64,000 nt of DNA from Nansenia antarctica (taxonomy: Eukaryota; Chordata; Actinopteri; Argentiniformes; Microstomatidae), in contig OZ022351.1 of the NCBI GenBank assembly GCA_963989245.1, forward strand, positions 14,911,934 to 14,975,933, in the 5' to 3' direction. A program made the position numbers and the translations under genes. Below, piece after piece: positions 11,731 to 24,012 of this stretch (its first letter is position 1; each line of letters opens with the position of its first letter). The notes beneath the pieces were generated by a model. That model was not told the DNA's origin and did not search any database. It worked only from the letters and a program-made list of their open reading frames with translations.

Positions 11731-11950
11731 CGTGAGCTTAGAAATATAGGGCCGGTTTCAGAGACAAGGCTTAAGCCTAGTCCTGGACTAAATCACACTT
11801 TCAATGTAAAATCTCCATTGAAGATGTTTTTTAGTCTAGGATTAGGCTTAAGCCTTGTCTGTGAAACCGGCCAAGAAGGTTCTATCTCCGTTTAGGACAG
11901 GCAAAATTGACAAAAATGGAGATAGAACCTTATAATTCTAACGTCACGTC
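11731..11950. mobile_element. MITE-like element (copy 1), interrupted by another MITE
   Basis: The left end reads CGTGAGCTTAGAAATAT, then after the insertion AAGGTTCTATCTCCG. The right end reads GGAGATAGAACCTTATAATT then CTAACGTCACG. The ends are an inverted repeat around GGTTCTATCTCC. A second copy occurs at 23586-23832. The 123-bp insertion at 11750-11872 sits in the left terminal repeat. Confidence 0.7.
11750..11872. mobile_element. Short palindromic MITE (GGCCGGTTTC family)
   Basis: The element is 123 bp with terminal inverted repeats beginning GGCCGGTTTCA and containing GACAAGGCTTAAGCCTAGTC. The two halves pair over about 50 bp around CATTGAAGATG. I recall this as an abundant fish MITE. 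It is inserted in the terminal repeat of the element at 11731-11950. Confidence 0.75.
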
Positions 11951-14876
11951 TTCTATCCTAATCAGTATGGTCATAATCATCTAACTGATATCAAAAGGAC
12001 TCAGTTCATGCAGGTGTGGTTGGTCTGTATGGGGCTCGTTCTCCTCCTCTCCTTAGCTCACACAGTAGAGAATAGTACACATTGTTCTCAGGCCGAAAAG
12101 AAGAAATGTCAGTTACATGAACGTGAGGGCAGTGGATAAATGGATGTTGTTGCTTTGATTTTCTTATTCGACCCTTTTGTAATCCTGTTGTCCTGGAAGG
12201 TTGACAACAATGGTTTCCCCCCCGCCTTCTTTTGTGATAGATGTGCAGCATTGCTTGAAAAATGCATTTTCTCTATCAAGTCTAAGGAAGAAAAACTACT
12301 TCAGGAAGAGAGCTAAACCTGAGCGATAAAAACGTCCTCTTAATCTTACCTTGAGCGCTGCTATAGAGGGTACCTCCCTTGGAAAGAAAAACAGGACTGC
12401 AGATTATTTCCATTTGAAAGAACATGCCAAATTACAGAAATATGTTTTCAATTGTTCTTTTCAAAAGCAGCAACAGATGGGGAGGTTTGGGTGGCGAGCA
12501 GCTCGTCTGCGCTCCCTTGAAGCCAGCAGCTAGTCCAACATGCCATCATTCTCTGGGTTTATCAGCAGACACTCAGATCCCCAATCAATTACATTACATA
12601 CACGTAGACACCGCATATCTCATTCAACAGCCCTATGGAAAAGGCCTGCTCAAAGGTGTACTGTTTTTCAGCCATTTTCCTCCTATTTGAATATCAGCCA
12701 TGGATCAAAAGCATGGTCACTGGCTTATTTTAGTACCTTTGGAATCTTAAAATGTCTAGAATGCCAGCTCAGGCCAGGGCAACTGTGAACAACCAGAAAA
12801 CAGTACGTCAGTATGCTTAGTTTAGCGTCAAAAACGGACATTTCCTTCAACAGAAAAATGCTAAGAAAGACCTGGCTATTTGACATTCCAACCCTTGATT
12901 AAACCTGACATCATTTCAGTTCCACACTATCCTGTGTGACATCACTTAGCTATGAATATAGCAGGCAGGCAGGGCCAGGCCAGGACACTGGGTATAGCTA
13001 GAGTGGATGATGATGATGCTACCCAGCAGAGTGATTAGTGGATTATACCCTCTGTTCCCCACAGAGGGTGGAACGTTTACAGCTAGGCAGTGCTACTATG
13101 AGTCACAGAGGAGGGAAGGTGAGTGGTAATTTGTGGCGCTGCCTGTAAATGAGTGCTGAGCCGCTGGCAGAGTGACTCTAGTGAGTGCCCGGTGACTAAA
13201 GACCCACCTAATCAATTTCACCTGAGAGCAGCAGGGGGGAGAGGCGGGGGTCCACGCCGGTGGCTGAGTAATAGCGTCTCCCTCGTTCGGTTCTCTCAGA
13301 GCGTGTCCTTTTGTTCCCCCTGAGAAGCACCGCCTAGTCTGAACCCTGAACCCCTCCACGGCACACAGACACACACACACACACACACACACAGACCCGC
13401 ACACAGACACACACACACACGTTTCCACTGGAGGGGGGGGACGTCAGGAAGATGGAGTGTTTTCAGAGAGGACGTCTCTCTGTGGCTCGGTCTGGTTTTA
13501 ATTATTCAACAGACGTGTCACGCTCTCATCTTAACCCCCTCCATCCATCTCTCTGTCTCTCCCCTCTGTCTCCCTCTGTCTCCCTCTCTCTCTCCCACTC
13601 TCATCCCTTTCCCCAAATGCTTGAATCAAGAGGCGTAATCAAGGGCTGCCTGCTGACAAGGGCCATTTTCTCAGGTGAGGAGAAAAAAAAAACGTGCGAT
13701 GCGTTTCCTGAGGGTGCCTCTCAATAATTAGACTATACAATGGTTTGATCAAAACAAGCATTGCGATTGGCCAAAGCATTCGAAGCCATGACATGACAAC
13801 GATAATGTCACGGTTCATTTAAATCACCTGTGATGATATTCATAAGCCAGAGGAGATTATTCTCCAGTCTTGAATACCAGGAGAGGTCTCAGCAGTCAGC
13901 ACACATCTCAAACAGCGACGTTCTCTTCTTTTAGAGGTGCTTTGTATGAATCAACTTGCCCTTACCGTACAGTATTTATCCGATTAGTTCGTTGTTGCTA
14001 TCAACATAACAGGATGGCACAGAAACGTATCCACATATTATTAAGGCCTTTTACACTAACGTGAATTGTATGGTTTCTGCAGGCCAGCGCCATTACTCGA
14101 CAGTGTGAAACGTGCTAGGCTCAATAAGCTCGTCAAACACCCCAATTGTTAAAGATAAATCCAGTGCCCCCCAGTGTGAGTAAAATAAGAAGAACCAGGT
14201 TAGGGGTTTGTGAAAGAATTACCGTTGGCAGTACCAGGGTGTTCCGATGAAGAGGCGGGCCAGGAGAGGTAGTTACCATACCGGCAGCCTGGCTGGCCGC
14301 GCTCCCTTTCCTCACTGTGGAGTTTGCCAGGGGAGAAAAAAAAAAAGAAAGACAAGCATTGAAGTTGATCCCACTGTGAATAAAAGCAGTGCTCTGAATC
14401 CAACTTTGTGAAAACAGACAGTCAGCAACGAGGGACGTACTAAAGCAGGTACGGTACACACAGATGAATCAAGACTAGAAAGTAGCCTTAGGTTTCGAAA
14501 GATCAAAAGATTTGATGAAAATAGGGGAAGGCTGTTACGGTTTATTGGAGTGGGGGGGGTGGGGGGAGTTATTTTCCGTCTTCCAAGTATACCTCTGAGG
14601 TACCTGGCCTGCGATAGTGAAAACTCAAGATCATTTGCCAAAATAATACATTCACTTTGTCATGCTTCCCTAAATTTCCTGGATGGAAAGCCATCTCTAA
14701 CAGGCCATTCTGAACTCATGGCTGGTCGAGAGAAGAAAGGTTTGATGTACAATGTATGTAGCACTTCAACGTTTGGAACATTGATAATGCAGTCCATACA
14801 CATTTCATCTTGACACATAATATGAATTTATGGCTGAGGACCAATGTTTAATAATGAATCGAAATGTGTCAAAGAT
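11951..14876. other. Non-coding, no gene recognised
   Basis: Contains one CA tract. Open frames are short and unlike known proteins. Confidence 0.5.
13363..13420. repeat. (CA)n microsatellite
   Basis: CA units interrupted by GA and CCCG. Confidence 0.95.
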
Positions 14877-14898
14877 CACACACACACACACACACACA
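14877..14898. repeat. (CA)11 microsatellite, SINE tail
   Basis: Eleven CA units at the 3' end of the minus-strand SINE at 14899-15119. Confidence 0.9.
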
Positions 14899-15119
14899 GG
14901 GAGAACAGAGCTCTGGTTCTCTGGGCACAGGGTCAGCCCCTGTCAGGCGGTTAGGGGTTAAGTGCCTTGCTCAAGGGCACAACGGCAGTGGTAGGATACC
15001 TTAGATGTGATGCCAGCAACCCACCAGCTCACCTCCGACTCCCTCCTGGGGTGGAGATCAAACTAGCGACCTCCCGACTGCTGGCCGGCCTCTCTAACTT
15101 CTAGGTTACCTGCCGCCCC
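14899..15119 (-). mobile_element. tRNA-derived SINE with (CA)n end
   Basis: Read on the minus strand it starts GGGGGGCGGCAGGTAACCTA (A-box-like) with a B-box-like GGTCGCTAGTTTGATCTCC about 45 bp in. It then has GTGCCCTTGAGCAAGGCACT and TTAACCCCTAACCGC, a module common to fish SINEs. It ends at the (CA)n tract 14877-14898, probably its tail. Confidence 0.65.
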
Positions 15120-15306
15120 CCAAATGGTGAGGCTGGAGAGTAACTTGTTTAGCCAGTAGCTTGTTTAGCCAGTGTAATCTTGTGTTGGTGAGAGAGGAGC
15201 CACCTGTATGCCCTGCAGAGCCAGTGACACATGACAACCAGAATATTATAGTCCCATGGTGACGGCGTGGTGCCCGTAACCCTGGAGGAGATCCAGAGAT
15301 GATGCT

Positions 15307-15585
15307 TCTGTCTGGTCATCATGGTCTGTCTGGTCATCATGGTCTGTGTGGTCCTCATGGTCTGTGTGGTCATCATGGTCTGTGTGGTCATCATGGTCTG
15401 TCTGGTCATCATGGTCTGTCTGGTCATCATGGTCTGTGTGGTCATCATGGTCTGTGTGGTCATCACGGTCTGTGTGGTCATCATGGTCTGTGTGGTCATC
15501 ACGGTCTGTGTGGTCATCATGGTCTGTGTGGTCATCATGGTCTGTGTGGTCATCATGGTCTGTGTGGTCATCATGGTCTGTCTGG
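15307..15585. repeat. 18-bp minisatellite, about 15.5 units
   Basis: The unit is TCTGTGTGGTCATCATGG. Fifteen complete units run from 15307 to 15576 plus half a unit. Variation is limited to a G/C at the sixth base, one A/C (unit 3) and T/C in CATGG/CACGG. Because 18 is a multiple of three, all three plus-strand frames stay open through the array. These are not genes. Confidence 0.95.
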
Positions 15586-16643
15586 CTGTGGAAGGGTTAA
15601 TTGTACCACCTGTCCCCCACAGTGCTCCCAAGGGGGCTCACAACTACATGCTCTTCGGTGTAATCCTTAAGAAGTATACTCTCTGCTGCTGATTCTGTTT
15701 GGTGGGCCAAGCTGACACACTACTACTACACATGTGAAAGGGAAATGCCATAATCCATACAGAGTCATTTCAAGTCATTTGGGACATTTGCTATTCAAAT
15801 GCTTGATGAGAATGTAGGGTATTTCATAAACATTACAATGTGGCACATCGCTCTGGTATGCGATACCTAATAAGGTATCAAGGGTTTAATATGCCACCAA
15901 ATCTCGATCTACTACAGTCGGGGATAGGAATTTCCAGTAGATATTGTTTTGCAAAAAAGATGGCTGGATACATAACATACTACAGTACTACTACTGTATT
16001 ACTAATACTGTCAAACATATTCTTGTACTATTGTATCACAAACCAAACCCAAATCCTCCAGGATACTGTTTGACTCTCCGGCGTTAGTTCGACATAGTTT
16101 TTTTTTAAGATCTGTTGAGAACAGGTGTTCTCAGTTCTCACCAGTTGTTCTTTTGTCCTCTCACGCTTTCAGGGGGATTGAGAGGGGAAGCCAACACCTG
16201 TCAACATGTGTCACTGCCTCCACAGACAACAGAAACCAGCCCCGAGAGCCCTCATACGTTTTACACGAAGGGCTTTAAGTGAAACTTACAAGGTTCAAAT
16301 GTTTCAAAAAAAACCAAAAAGCATCCCCTTTACGAGTCGTTCTTCTATAGCAATACGGTTCTGGGGCTCAAATCCCAATGACTGTTCCGTCTGGAGCGCT
16401 GAGGTGAGACGGGCCTTGGGTTCTGCTCTAGCCCACAGCTGTGCATGGCTGTCCAGAGAGTCTGATGTCATATATAATGGGGGTCCGTGGGGATGTGGAG
16501 GGATGGGGTGGGGGTGGGGTAGGGGGGGAGAAATGAGATCCCTCGCCTCAGCCACAACGCTGTGAGCGGAGGACAGCGTGCAGCCACCTGCTGCACGCAT
16601 AGCGTAGAGATGACCTCTCTACTGGAGAGAGGGAGGGGGGAAG

Positions 16644-16647
<4 letters not shown>

Positions 16648-16739
<92 letters not shown>

Positions 16740-16740
16740 A
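16648..16740. repeat. (GA)n microsatellite
   Basis: About 90 bp of nearly perfect GA. Confidence 0.97.
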
Positions 16741-17448
16741 AGGGGTTGAGGCTGACGGTTATGGTGACTTAATATTGCTTAATATTTCATGGCTCATGGA
16801 ATGTACCGGCACTCCCTCCTTTATGGCACAGCGGTGGATTATTTAGCTGGATGGATCCAGGCCCAGAGGAACAGCTGAATGATGTCATAGGGAGAGATGT
16901 CTGTCCCCTTAGAGCAGGGCTCCGTGCTTAGACTAGAGACACTTCTAAAGCAGTTTGTCTACTGTGTGCTCACATATGATCACAGGGTACCCAATGGACG
17001 ACTTACTTACTCAAATCCCATGAGTCAAGTTATCATTATATGCTACATGTATTTCGAGAGAGATGTGGGATTGAGATGTTTTTGTGAAGAGATGAGAGGA
17101 GGATAAGTTGGGAAGAAAAACCTGGGTGGATGAAGACAGAGAGGAGGAGGTGGCGGGGTGGGGGTGGGGGGGGGGGGGTGATGAGAGGAAAGACACCGGG
17201 GAACAGATGTGGGGTTTGGAAGGGGAGAAGAGAGATTGAGAGATGGGGGGATGAGGATACATCTCAGTGCTGCAGACACAGGAGCTGAGGAAGGGTGGGA
17301 AGAGGAGGGGAGAGGAGGGAAGAGGAGGGGGTATGTGTTCCCTTCTCTTTCCCTCCTTCTGTCCTGTCCACCCCAACAAGGCCATACACCCTCTCTGGGT
17401 CCACCAGGAGTGTAAACTGACCCCACAGGGCAGATGGTTGGGCTAATG

Positions 17449-17481
17449 TATGTGTGTGTGTTTGTGTGCTGTTGTGTGTGC

Positions 17482-17512
<31 letters not shown>

Positions 17513-17519
17513 GTGTGTT

Positions 17520-17565
<46 letters not shown>

Positions 17566-17674
17566 GTGTGTGTGTGTGTGCATGTGTGTGTGTGTGTGTG
17601 CTGTGTATGTGTGCATGTGTGTGTGTGTGCGTGTGTGTGTGTGTGCGTGTGTGTGTGTACTGTACATGTGTGTG
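17449..17674. repeat. (GT)n compound microsatellite
   Basis: GT with scattered TT, GC and CT interruptions over 225 bp. Confidence 0.97.
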
Positions 17675-18300
17675 ATTAACCTAAACCCATGTATTGTGCA
17701 GGAGAGCAGGAACAATCTGCCTGCACACATCTAAGTCTGGTTTCATTCTTAACGGATAGAATCAGGTTTTCCTCCCCCCTTCGTCTCTCAAACGAGCTAC
17801 GCTCGCATGTGAGCCTTTTCTTCTCCCTCCGAATAAAAAAACCTAAATATGGAAACTGTGATTGGAAATTGTTTAGACAACCTGAAATGGTTTATCCTGA
17901 GGCTGAGCCTTTTCAAACAGCCCCTTTTCAAACAGAACACAGATCAAAGCGCAGGAAACATGAATCATACAGTACTTCTGTAAGGAAATGATGCCTTATA
18001 CTCCCTCTGACATATAGTGCCACAAACAAAGAATGCAAACAAAACAAAAAAGCCTCCCGACATTAGAAGAAGTTGCTTATCAGAGCTCACGAACTGCACA
18101 CAATCGCTTGATCATACAGGGCTTTCCATGAGCTCAGCAGTCGATTCCCACCAGAGTCGGATGCTGCCATCAATGGAAGCACTCTAACTAGGCAGACCCG
18201 TCTCTAGGAGACCACTGGGCCTCTCAGCCTGATGGAGAGAGAAGTCCAGAGAGAGATCACATCATTCTACATCCCTGCTTCTCCCTCTGCCCATCTCTGC

Positions 18301-18544
<244 letters not shown>

Positions 18545-19114
18545 TCTCCTCATTGCTGGAGCTTCTCCTCCCTCACGTCCACAATAAGGATCAGCGCTAC
18601 GGCTCCCCAGTGGCCAGCATCTATCATAGCTATTGCTTCTCTGGTTCAGTGGTAACTGATCCAGTGTCTTGATGGCACGGTTAAGAGGGCATTGGGGACT
18701 GCATCACTCTCCTGTTCCTTCCCCTCACCTTCCGTTCTCTTGGGAGCTCTAGTAGGAGAAATAGGCCTCAGACTGCCAAGAGCTGTATGCCACAATTTCT
18801 CTCCCTTATACTTTTACCCCTTATCAAAGGTAAGGTTGCGAAAATCCCATATGTTTTGGACACGTTCCTAAAGCATGGTAGTTTACCAGGAATTTTGAAA
18901 ATCTATGGAAGCTTAACATTCTCTACAATTGTTCTTAAAATAGAACACTGTCAATAAGTATTATTGAGTATTATATGTATTTATTATGTTGTTTCAGAGA
19001 AATATGCAGTTTAAGTCACCCCAAAGACAGATATAGGGGTAGTAATTATTGTAGTAGCAAGTGATAAATATCTAATTATATCAAGTTATTCGCCTCATCA
19101 TGGTTGTCATGGTT

Positions 19115-20551
19115 GCATATGTGACACGGTCTGGTGAAAAGGCTTGCATGCCAACAATTGTCAAGTCGTGCAAACGACCAAAAAGCTTCTTTTTTTCTGG
19201 GTTTTTTTCATATTACGAAAGTTTAAGTGTTGAAGAGCCCGCTCAATATAACAAACAACAGTTTTAACATCACTAAATACTTATAATTTGTGAATTGAAT
19301 TCATGCTGCTTTGTGGCTACTGGGTTAGTGATACATGGCTTGTAAACAAACTTACATTTTAAGTGTTCAAAACATGTTCAAAAGCAAGGACTGTGTGTAA
19401 TCAGCTAATTATGTGTAGTTATGTGTTTCTAGCATATTGATGTTCATTGATGATCAGCATGTTGTGATGTGCTAAACATGCAGTTAGATGTTCATAGGGA
19501 CAGGGTTCGACGTTAAGGTTTTTTCCTAAGTACTTCTTAAATCTACTTGCCCCATCTACATTTTTACTTGCCCTGCCTACCGTTGAAATCTATGCGGCGC
19601 ATAGATTTCTCTCACAACATAGCCTACTTCTAACTAAGATCCGTTGCTTGTTGATTGTGTGTAAATCGCTACAGAAGACACGTTTCTTAAAAAAAAACTG
19701 TGTTCATTAGCTATATTACATCAATCATTATATTTAATTGTAGATGAGAATTGGTTCCAACTATTAACTTATTTGTAGCATGGACGGGTAATAGCAATGT
19801 GGCAGAAATGTAACCTGTCAATCAGTAGTCATTTCAGATCAGTGAGTATTCAGACAGGGCCAATTACACCCTCCGTGCCCTCTCTGAACAGGTGAGCCAC
19901 ATGTTTAATGCCGGGTCACAGTTCACATTAGGGGTGGGTAACTCACGATACAATAACCTTACGATATCTTGTGCCCCGATATCGATGGTATAATGATGGT
20001 TCTGCGTCTATTATTTTTCTCATAACCTAACTTTGCTAACCTCGGCTGCGAGCCTTCAGCCATGTTTCGAATGAACAAACTAAAAGATACGTCTAATCAT
20101 GACGCCAACAACGTAATTCCCAACAGGCAGAGAGGTTCGGACCAGGCAGACAGCAGCAGCCTGCAACTGATAGGAGAAATCGAGAAATAAAAAAATAAAA
20201 ACATCGCGCTGGTTCTCAAAGACGGGTTTACTTGCCCGCAAATTAGTTTTACTTGCCCCGGGCAATCGGGCAACCGTTAATGTCGAACCCTGAGCAATGT
20301 TCTTTCTTAGCTGCTAGATAGCAACCAACGCGGTGGTAGCAAATGCGTGTGTTTTGATCCAGAGTGATTTACTCCGTTATTTGTTTGGAGGTGTACCAAC
20401 ATTCACATAAGCATATGTTCTTCAACTATTTCTAATGTATGACAATTTGAAAGCTTACAATCTGCACTTTAATCATCTGTAAAAAAAAAAAAAAAATGAA
20501 AAACGGCCTTGCCCTACTTGGGGACTTTTTCACCAGACCCTTGTCACATGC
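19115..20551. mobile_element. Outer inverted-repeat element enclosing a hAT-like element
   Basis: GCATATGTGACACGGTCTGG then TGAAAAGG at 19115-19142 pairs with CTTTTTCACCAGACCCTTGT then CACATGC at 20524-20551. The span is about 1.44 kb with no long coding frame. It encloses the element at 19501-20292. Superfamily is not determined. Confidence 0.5.
19501..20292. mobile_element. hAT-like non-autonomous element
   Basis: The ends CAGGGTTCGACGTTAA and TTAATGTCGAACCCTG are 16-bp inverted repeats with one mismatch and begin with the hAT-type CAGGG. TACTTGCCC motifs lie inside both ends. No 8-bp target duplication is evident. It contains a further fish-repeat-like patch (GGGGTGGGTAACTCACGATA, about 19931). 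There is no transposase frame. Confidence 0.65.
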
Positions 20552-20678
20552 TTGCTGGAGAAAAGTAAAATGAATCAAACTTCATCCTAAAACCATCTCA
20601 TCTCTTAACACAGGACATACTTAGAATAGTGTTGAAGACGTATACTGCATTTCATAAAGATCAAATCAATTATTTTAC

Positions 20679-20705
20679 AGTGCCTTGCAAAAAGTATTAA
20701 CTCCA
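20679..20705 (+). repeat. Solo Tc1-type terminal repeat fragment
   Basis: ACAGTGCCTTGCAAAAAGTA then TTAAC resembles the end of a Tc1-like element abundant in fish. No partner end was found nearby. Confidence 0.4.
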
Positions 20706-21976
20706 CCTGCACAATTCCTCCTAAAATTCAACCCTCGGGATTTGAAGTCACAAAACTCCTTTCCGAAACCATTTTCTACCCCCACAGTCATGTCTCCTCT
20801 CCTTCCCTTCGCATGACTTTGGTGTGGAGAGGCACCATGAGGAGAGGGAGCCCCAGAGGAGCAGGACAGCTCTCTGATCTCCCAGCCACAGTCCGCTCTG
20901 AACACCGGCAACGTTTGATCAGCCCCAGTTAACATTCCCCCACTGTCCCTCGCTCCGAGAGGAAAAGAGAGGAAGAAAAGAGGGGAAGAAGAAGTAGAAG
21001 AAGAAAAAAAAGCCAAGTGAACTAACAAAAAGGTGCGTCACTTAACATTTCAATTATTAATCACAACAAAAAGTGCTGAGCGCGTGGGCTAGAGCTGTCA
21101 CAGCCAGGCTGAGTCAACCCCCCCCCCCCCTCTCTCTCTCACCTCCTCCTTTCCCCCCCCCCCCCTTCTTCTTTGCTTCCCAAGAGTCTTGAGGTAGAAC
21201 CAGCATTTACTTATATTACTGGTACCCCCTTTTTAATCTGGAAAGGAACGCCTGACTCACGCCTTTCAAGAGAAGTCGAGCTGTGATGATGTCATCTTGA
21301 TGTACAGTACCAATACATGAGGTAAACGCAGTACACAAAGGAGGGACGACATCAGCGAGTGATGTCACCTAGCAGCAAAGAGTTCCACAGCCGGGCATTC
21401 CAGAGCACTATGGTACCATGTTCCCCCTATAAAAGTGGTGTGAGCCCGGGAATTATGACCAAATCTCGAACTTTACTCGATAATGTATATCCATGACATT
21501 ACATTTCTCCCTTTGCAAGCATTGCTTATTCCCATGCTGCTGCAAACAGCACTTGTGTTCATTGTATTGTTGGAGCATGCCTGGGGGTTAAGTTTCAGCT
21601 CAGTGAAAAGGCTGATCTGTAACACAGACTTAGCTCTAGACTATCGTGTATTACTCTGAATGGGTCATGGTTCGTTTCATGGCCACTTGCACATACAAGA
21701 CACACAGGACTCAACACCTGATAGTGTCACTTCCCCTGTGCTCAAGTCAAACAGGTTGAACTCTCGCTGGCTTTAGTCTGAGGAAGAATTCCTTCTTTGT
21801 CTCCTCCACGGCTGGCGTGCTGTTTTGGCTGAGCCTCTCAGACCTTTGGCTGTGACCCTGGGCAGGTGTGCGGGCCCCCCCACACACACTCCCCTCTTCT
21901 CAGGTTCCCCTCAAAATGAGAGACAGGCTAGAAATCTATCAACAGAGGAATCACAGGGTAATGATACACTTAACTC

Positions 21977-22045
<69 letters not shown>

Positions 22046-22086
22046 ATGCACGTGTGTGTGTGCGTGTGTGCATGCGTGTGCATGTG

Positions 22087-22127
<41 letters not shown>

Positions 22128-22129
22128 TT

Positions 22130-22168
<39 letters not shown>

Positions 22169-22702
22169 TGTTCACAAATGTAGCCAAGTCAGCCCCTTCC
22201 CTTGCGCTCTGCTCCCCGTGCTATGCCTCATTTGCTTCACGGTGAAGGGTCTGATTAAATATTTAAAGTATGGAGTACTTTCCCTGGCATCAGGTGTAAC
22301 GCACTCCTGTAATCTTAGATAGCGCGCTTTGGAGCACAGTAATTATAGTCGAGTTAACCGTCTGAAAGAGAAAGAGGCTGTGGCACTCTGGGCTTTGTTA
22401 TTCACGCCCACCACCTCAGTTCTCGTACACTGATCTCCTCCACACCCTGGGCTCCAGTCAGCCCGACACCTCCGACTTTACTGTCTGCTCTCTGAGTCGG
22501 CGGAAAGAGAAAGAGAATTCCTTTACCTTTAGATTGAAACGTTTCAACCTGGCCTCAACTAGGCTGGCCTTTTGGTTTGTTGTTGCTCCATTGGCAACTG
22601 GCTGGTAGAATGTGCTAATGTGCCGTGACCTATTTAATTTCTGCTTTTCTCTAGTTTCTAAGTAATGTCTCACACTCCTTTATCTTGACTTTCTTGTCAT
22701 TA
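20706..22702. other. Non-coding, C-rich and GT tracts
   Basis: C-runs lie at about 21117-21130 and 21155-21168 beside a CT stretch. No exon is recognised. Confidence 0.5.
21986..22170. repeat. (GT)n compound microsatellite
   Basis: Several GT blocks separated by GC, CA and ATTCA interruptions. Confidence 0.97.
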
Positions 22703-22900
22703 TATATGTTACGGTACATGTGGGGAAAACTAGGGTTAGGGTTAGGTGCTACGTCGACTTGGTCCATGCTGGCATGTCTAACCCTAACCCTACCCCCAAT
22801 CCTAACCCTAACCCTACCCCTACCCCTAATCCTAACCCTAACCGTAGCACCCTAGCACCTAACCCTAACCCTAATTTTCCCACATGTACCGTAACATATA
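22703..22900. mobile_element. Hairpin element with telomere-like (CCCTAA)n core
   Basis: Arms 22703-22751 and 22853-22900 are reverse complements apart from one indel and one mismatch. Each has an outer GTTACGGTACATGTGGG-type part and an inner TAGGGTTAGGGTTAGGTGCTA part. The 100-bp centre carries degenerate CCCTAA, CCCTA and CCCCTA units on one strand. The structure is that of a small inverted-repeat transposon that has captured or expanded telomere-type repeats. Confidence 0.7.
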
Positions 22901-23585
22901 CGTACATACTGAGTACCGGTATGCATTCACAACAGAAACAGCTTTTGTTTTGTGAGGAGACTGGGACAACGAAGCTGCCTTAGAAAGAGAACAGTAGGTG
23001 GCACTATTAAGCACCTCCAAGTGTCTGAGAGGGTTTCTTGTGATGAGAATTAAAGAGGTGTCTGAGAGCCATATTCACCAAGCAATAGTTTGTTCATTCA
23101 AACATGTATAATTCTAGGCCTTTCCATATCTCTCTTCACAACGGTAAATCCCCACAGGCTAATTTATGTTGCTAATCTGCCAGAATTACACCCTTTTATT
23201 ATGTGAATTTTCCCTCTTTGCGTGGATTCACCTCCCATTATAGGAAGACATCCTCTCTCCAACAATGTATCAGCTCAGGGGGGCAATGTGACATGGTGCC
23301 TAAGGAGGATTTGTTATCAGAGAAAATAACCGAATACCCCTTTTGGTACACAAAGAGGTAAAACCCTATTTTAAGTAAAGGCATACGCCTCAGTTTAAGC
23401 TCCCAGGTATCCGGAATAGTTTGTGGCATGTGTTCGCTGACGGTTCCCACATTAACCCAAGACAAATCCCTCTACACTGCATACAATACATACCTCTGCA
23501 GCCCAGTAATGAGTAGTTAGGGTTTCAAAATCTGACCAGACTTGAGCTTCATCATGGAAAACGGTGTGGCCACACACTCCACTCA

Positions 23586-23832
23586 TCGTGAGCTTAGAAT
23601 GATAAGGTTCTATCTCCGTCTAGGGTAGTTCAGAGATATTGAGCGTCAAAGTTTTTACATTCCATTATGTTTTGTGAGATGGAACCTTTGTATTTTATTA
23701 ATTACTAAATATATTTTTTAAAATAAAAATAACACCACACAGGCATTAATAAACACCTAATCGATCAGATTATGCAAAAAACTCAATTTTGACAAAAATG
23801 GAAATGGAACCTTATAATTCTAACGTCACGTC
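23586..23832. mobile_element. MITE-like element (copy 2)
   Basis: This has the same ends as 11731-11950: CGTGAGCTTAGAATGATAAG then GTTCTATCTCC at left, and GGAACCTTATAATTCTAACG then TCACG at right. It is uninterrupted and keeps an AT-rich centre that copy 1 lacks. It therefore serves as a reference for the empty insertion site. Confidence 0.7.
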
Positions 23833-23942
23833 ATGTCAACATACAGAAATTATGTCATTTCTTACACGTGTCTCCAGGTGTGTTTCAGTAAATAAAGTTC
23901 AGTACAGTGGAAATCTATAGTTAGCTAGTATAGCTTTAGCTT

Positions 23943-24010
<68 letters not shown>
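23943..24010. repeat. (TA)n microsatellite
   Basis: TA units with one phase shift at 23969. Confidence 0.97.

Positions 24011-24012
<2 letters not shown>

Noticed and set aside
15149..15692. Open frames of 84-160 codons with an 18-bp periodic peptide, possibly a repeat protein or CRISPR array
   Set aside because: The array is a head-to-tail minisatellite with no unique spacers, and all plus frames are open by unit length.
22780..22875. Chromosome end or ancient telomere fusion
   Set aside because: The telomere-like units are short, degenerate and enclosed by matching unique inverted arms, with ordinary DNA on both sides.
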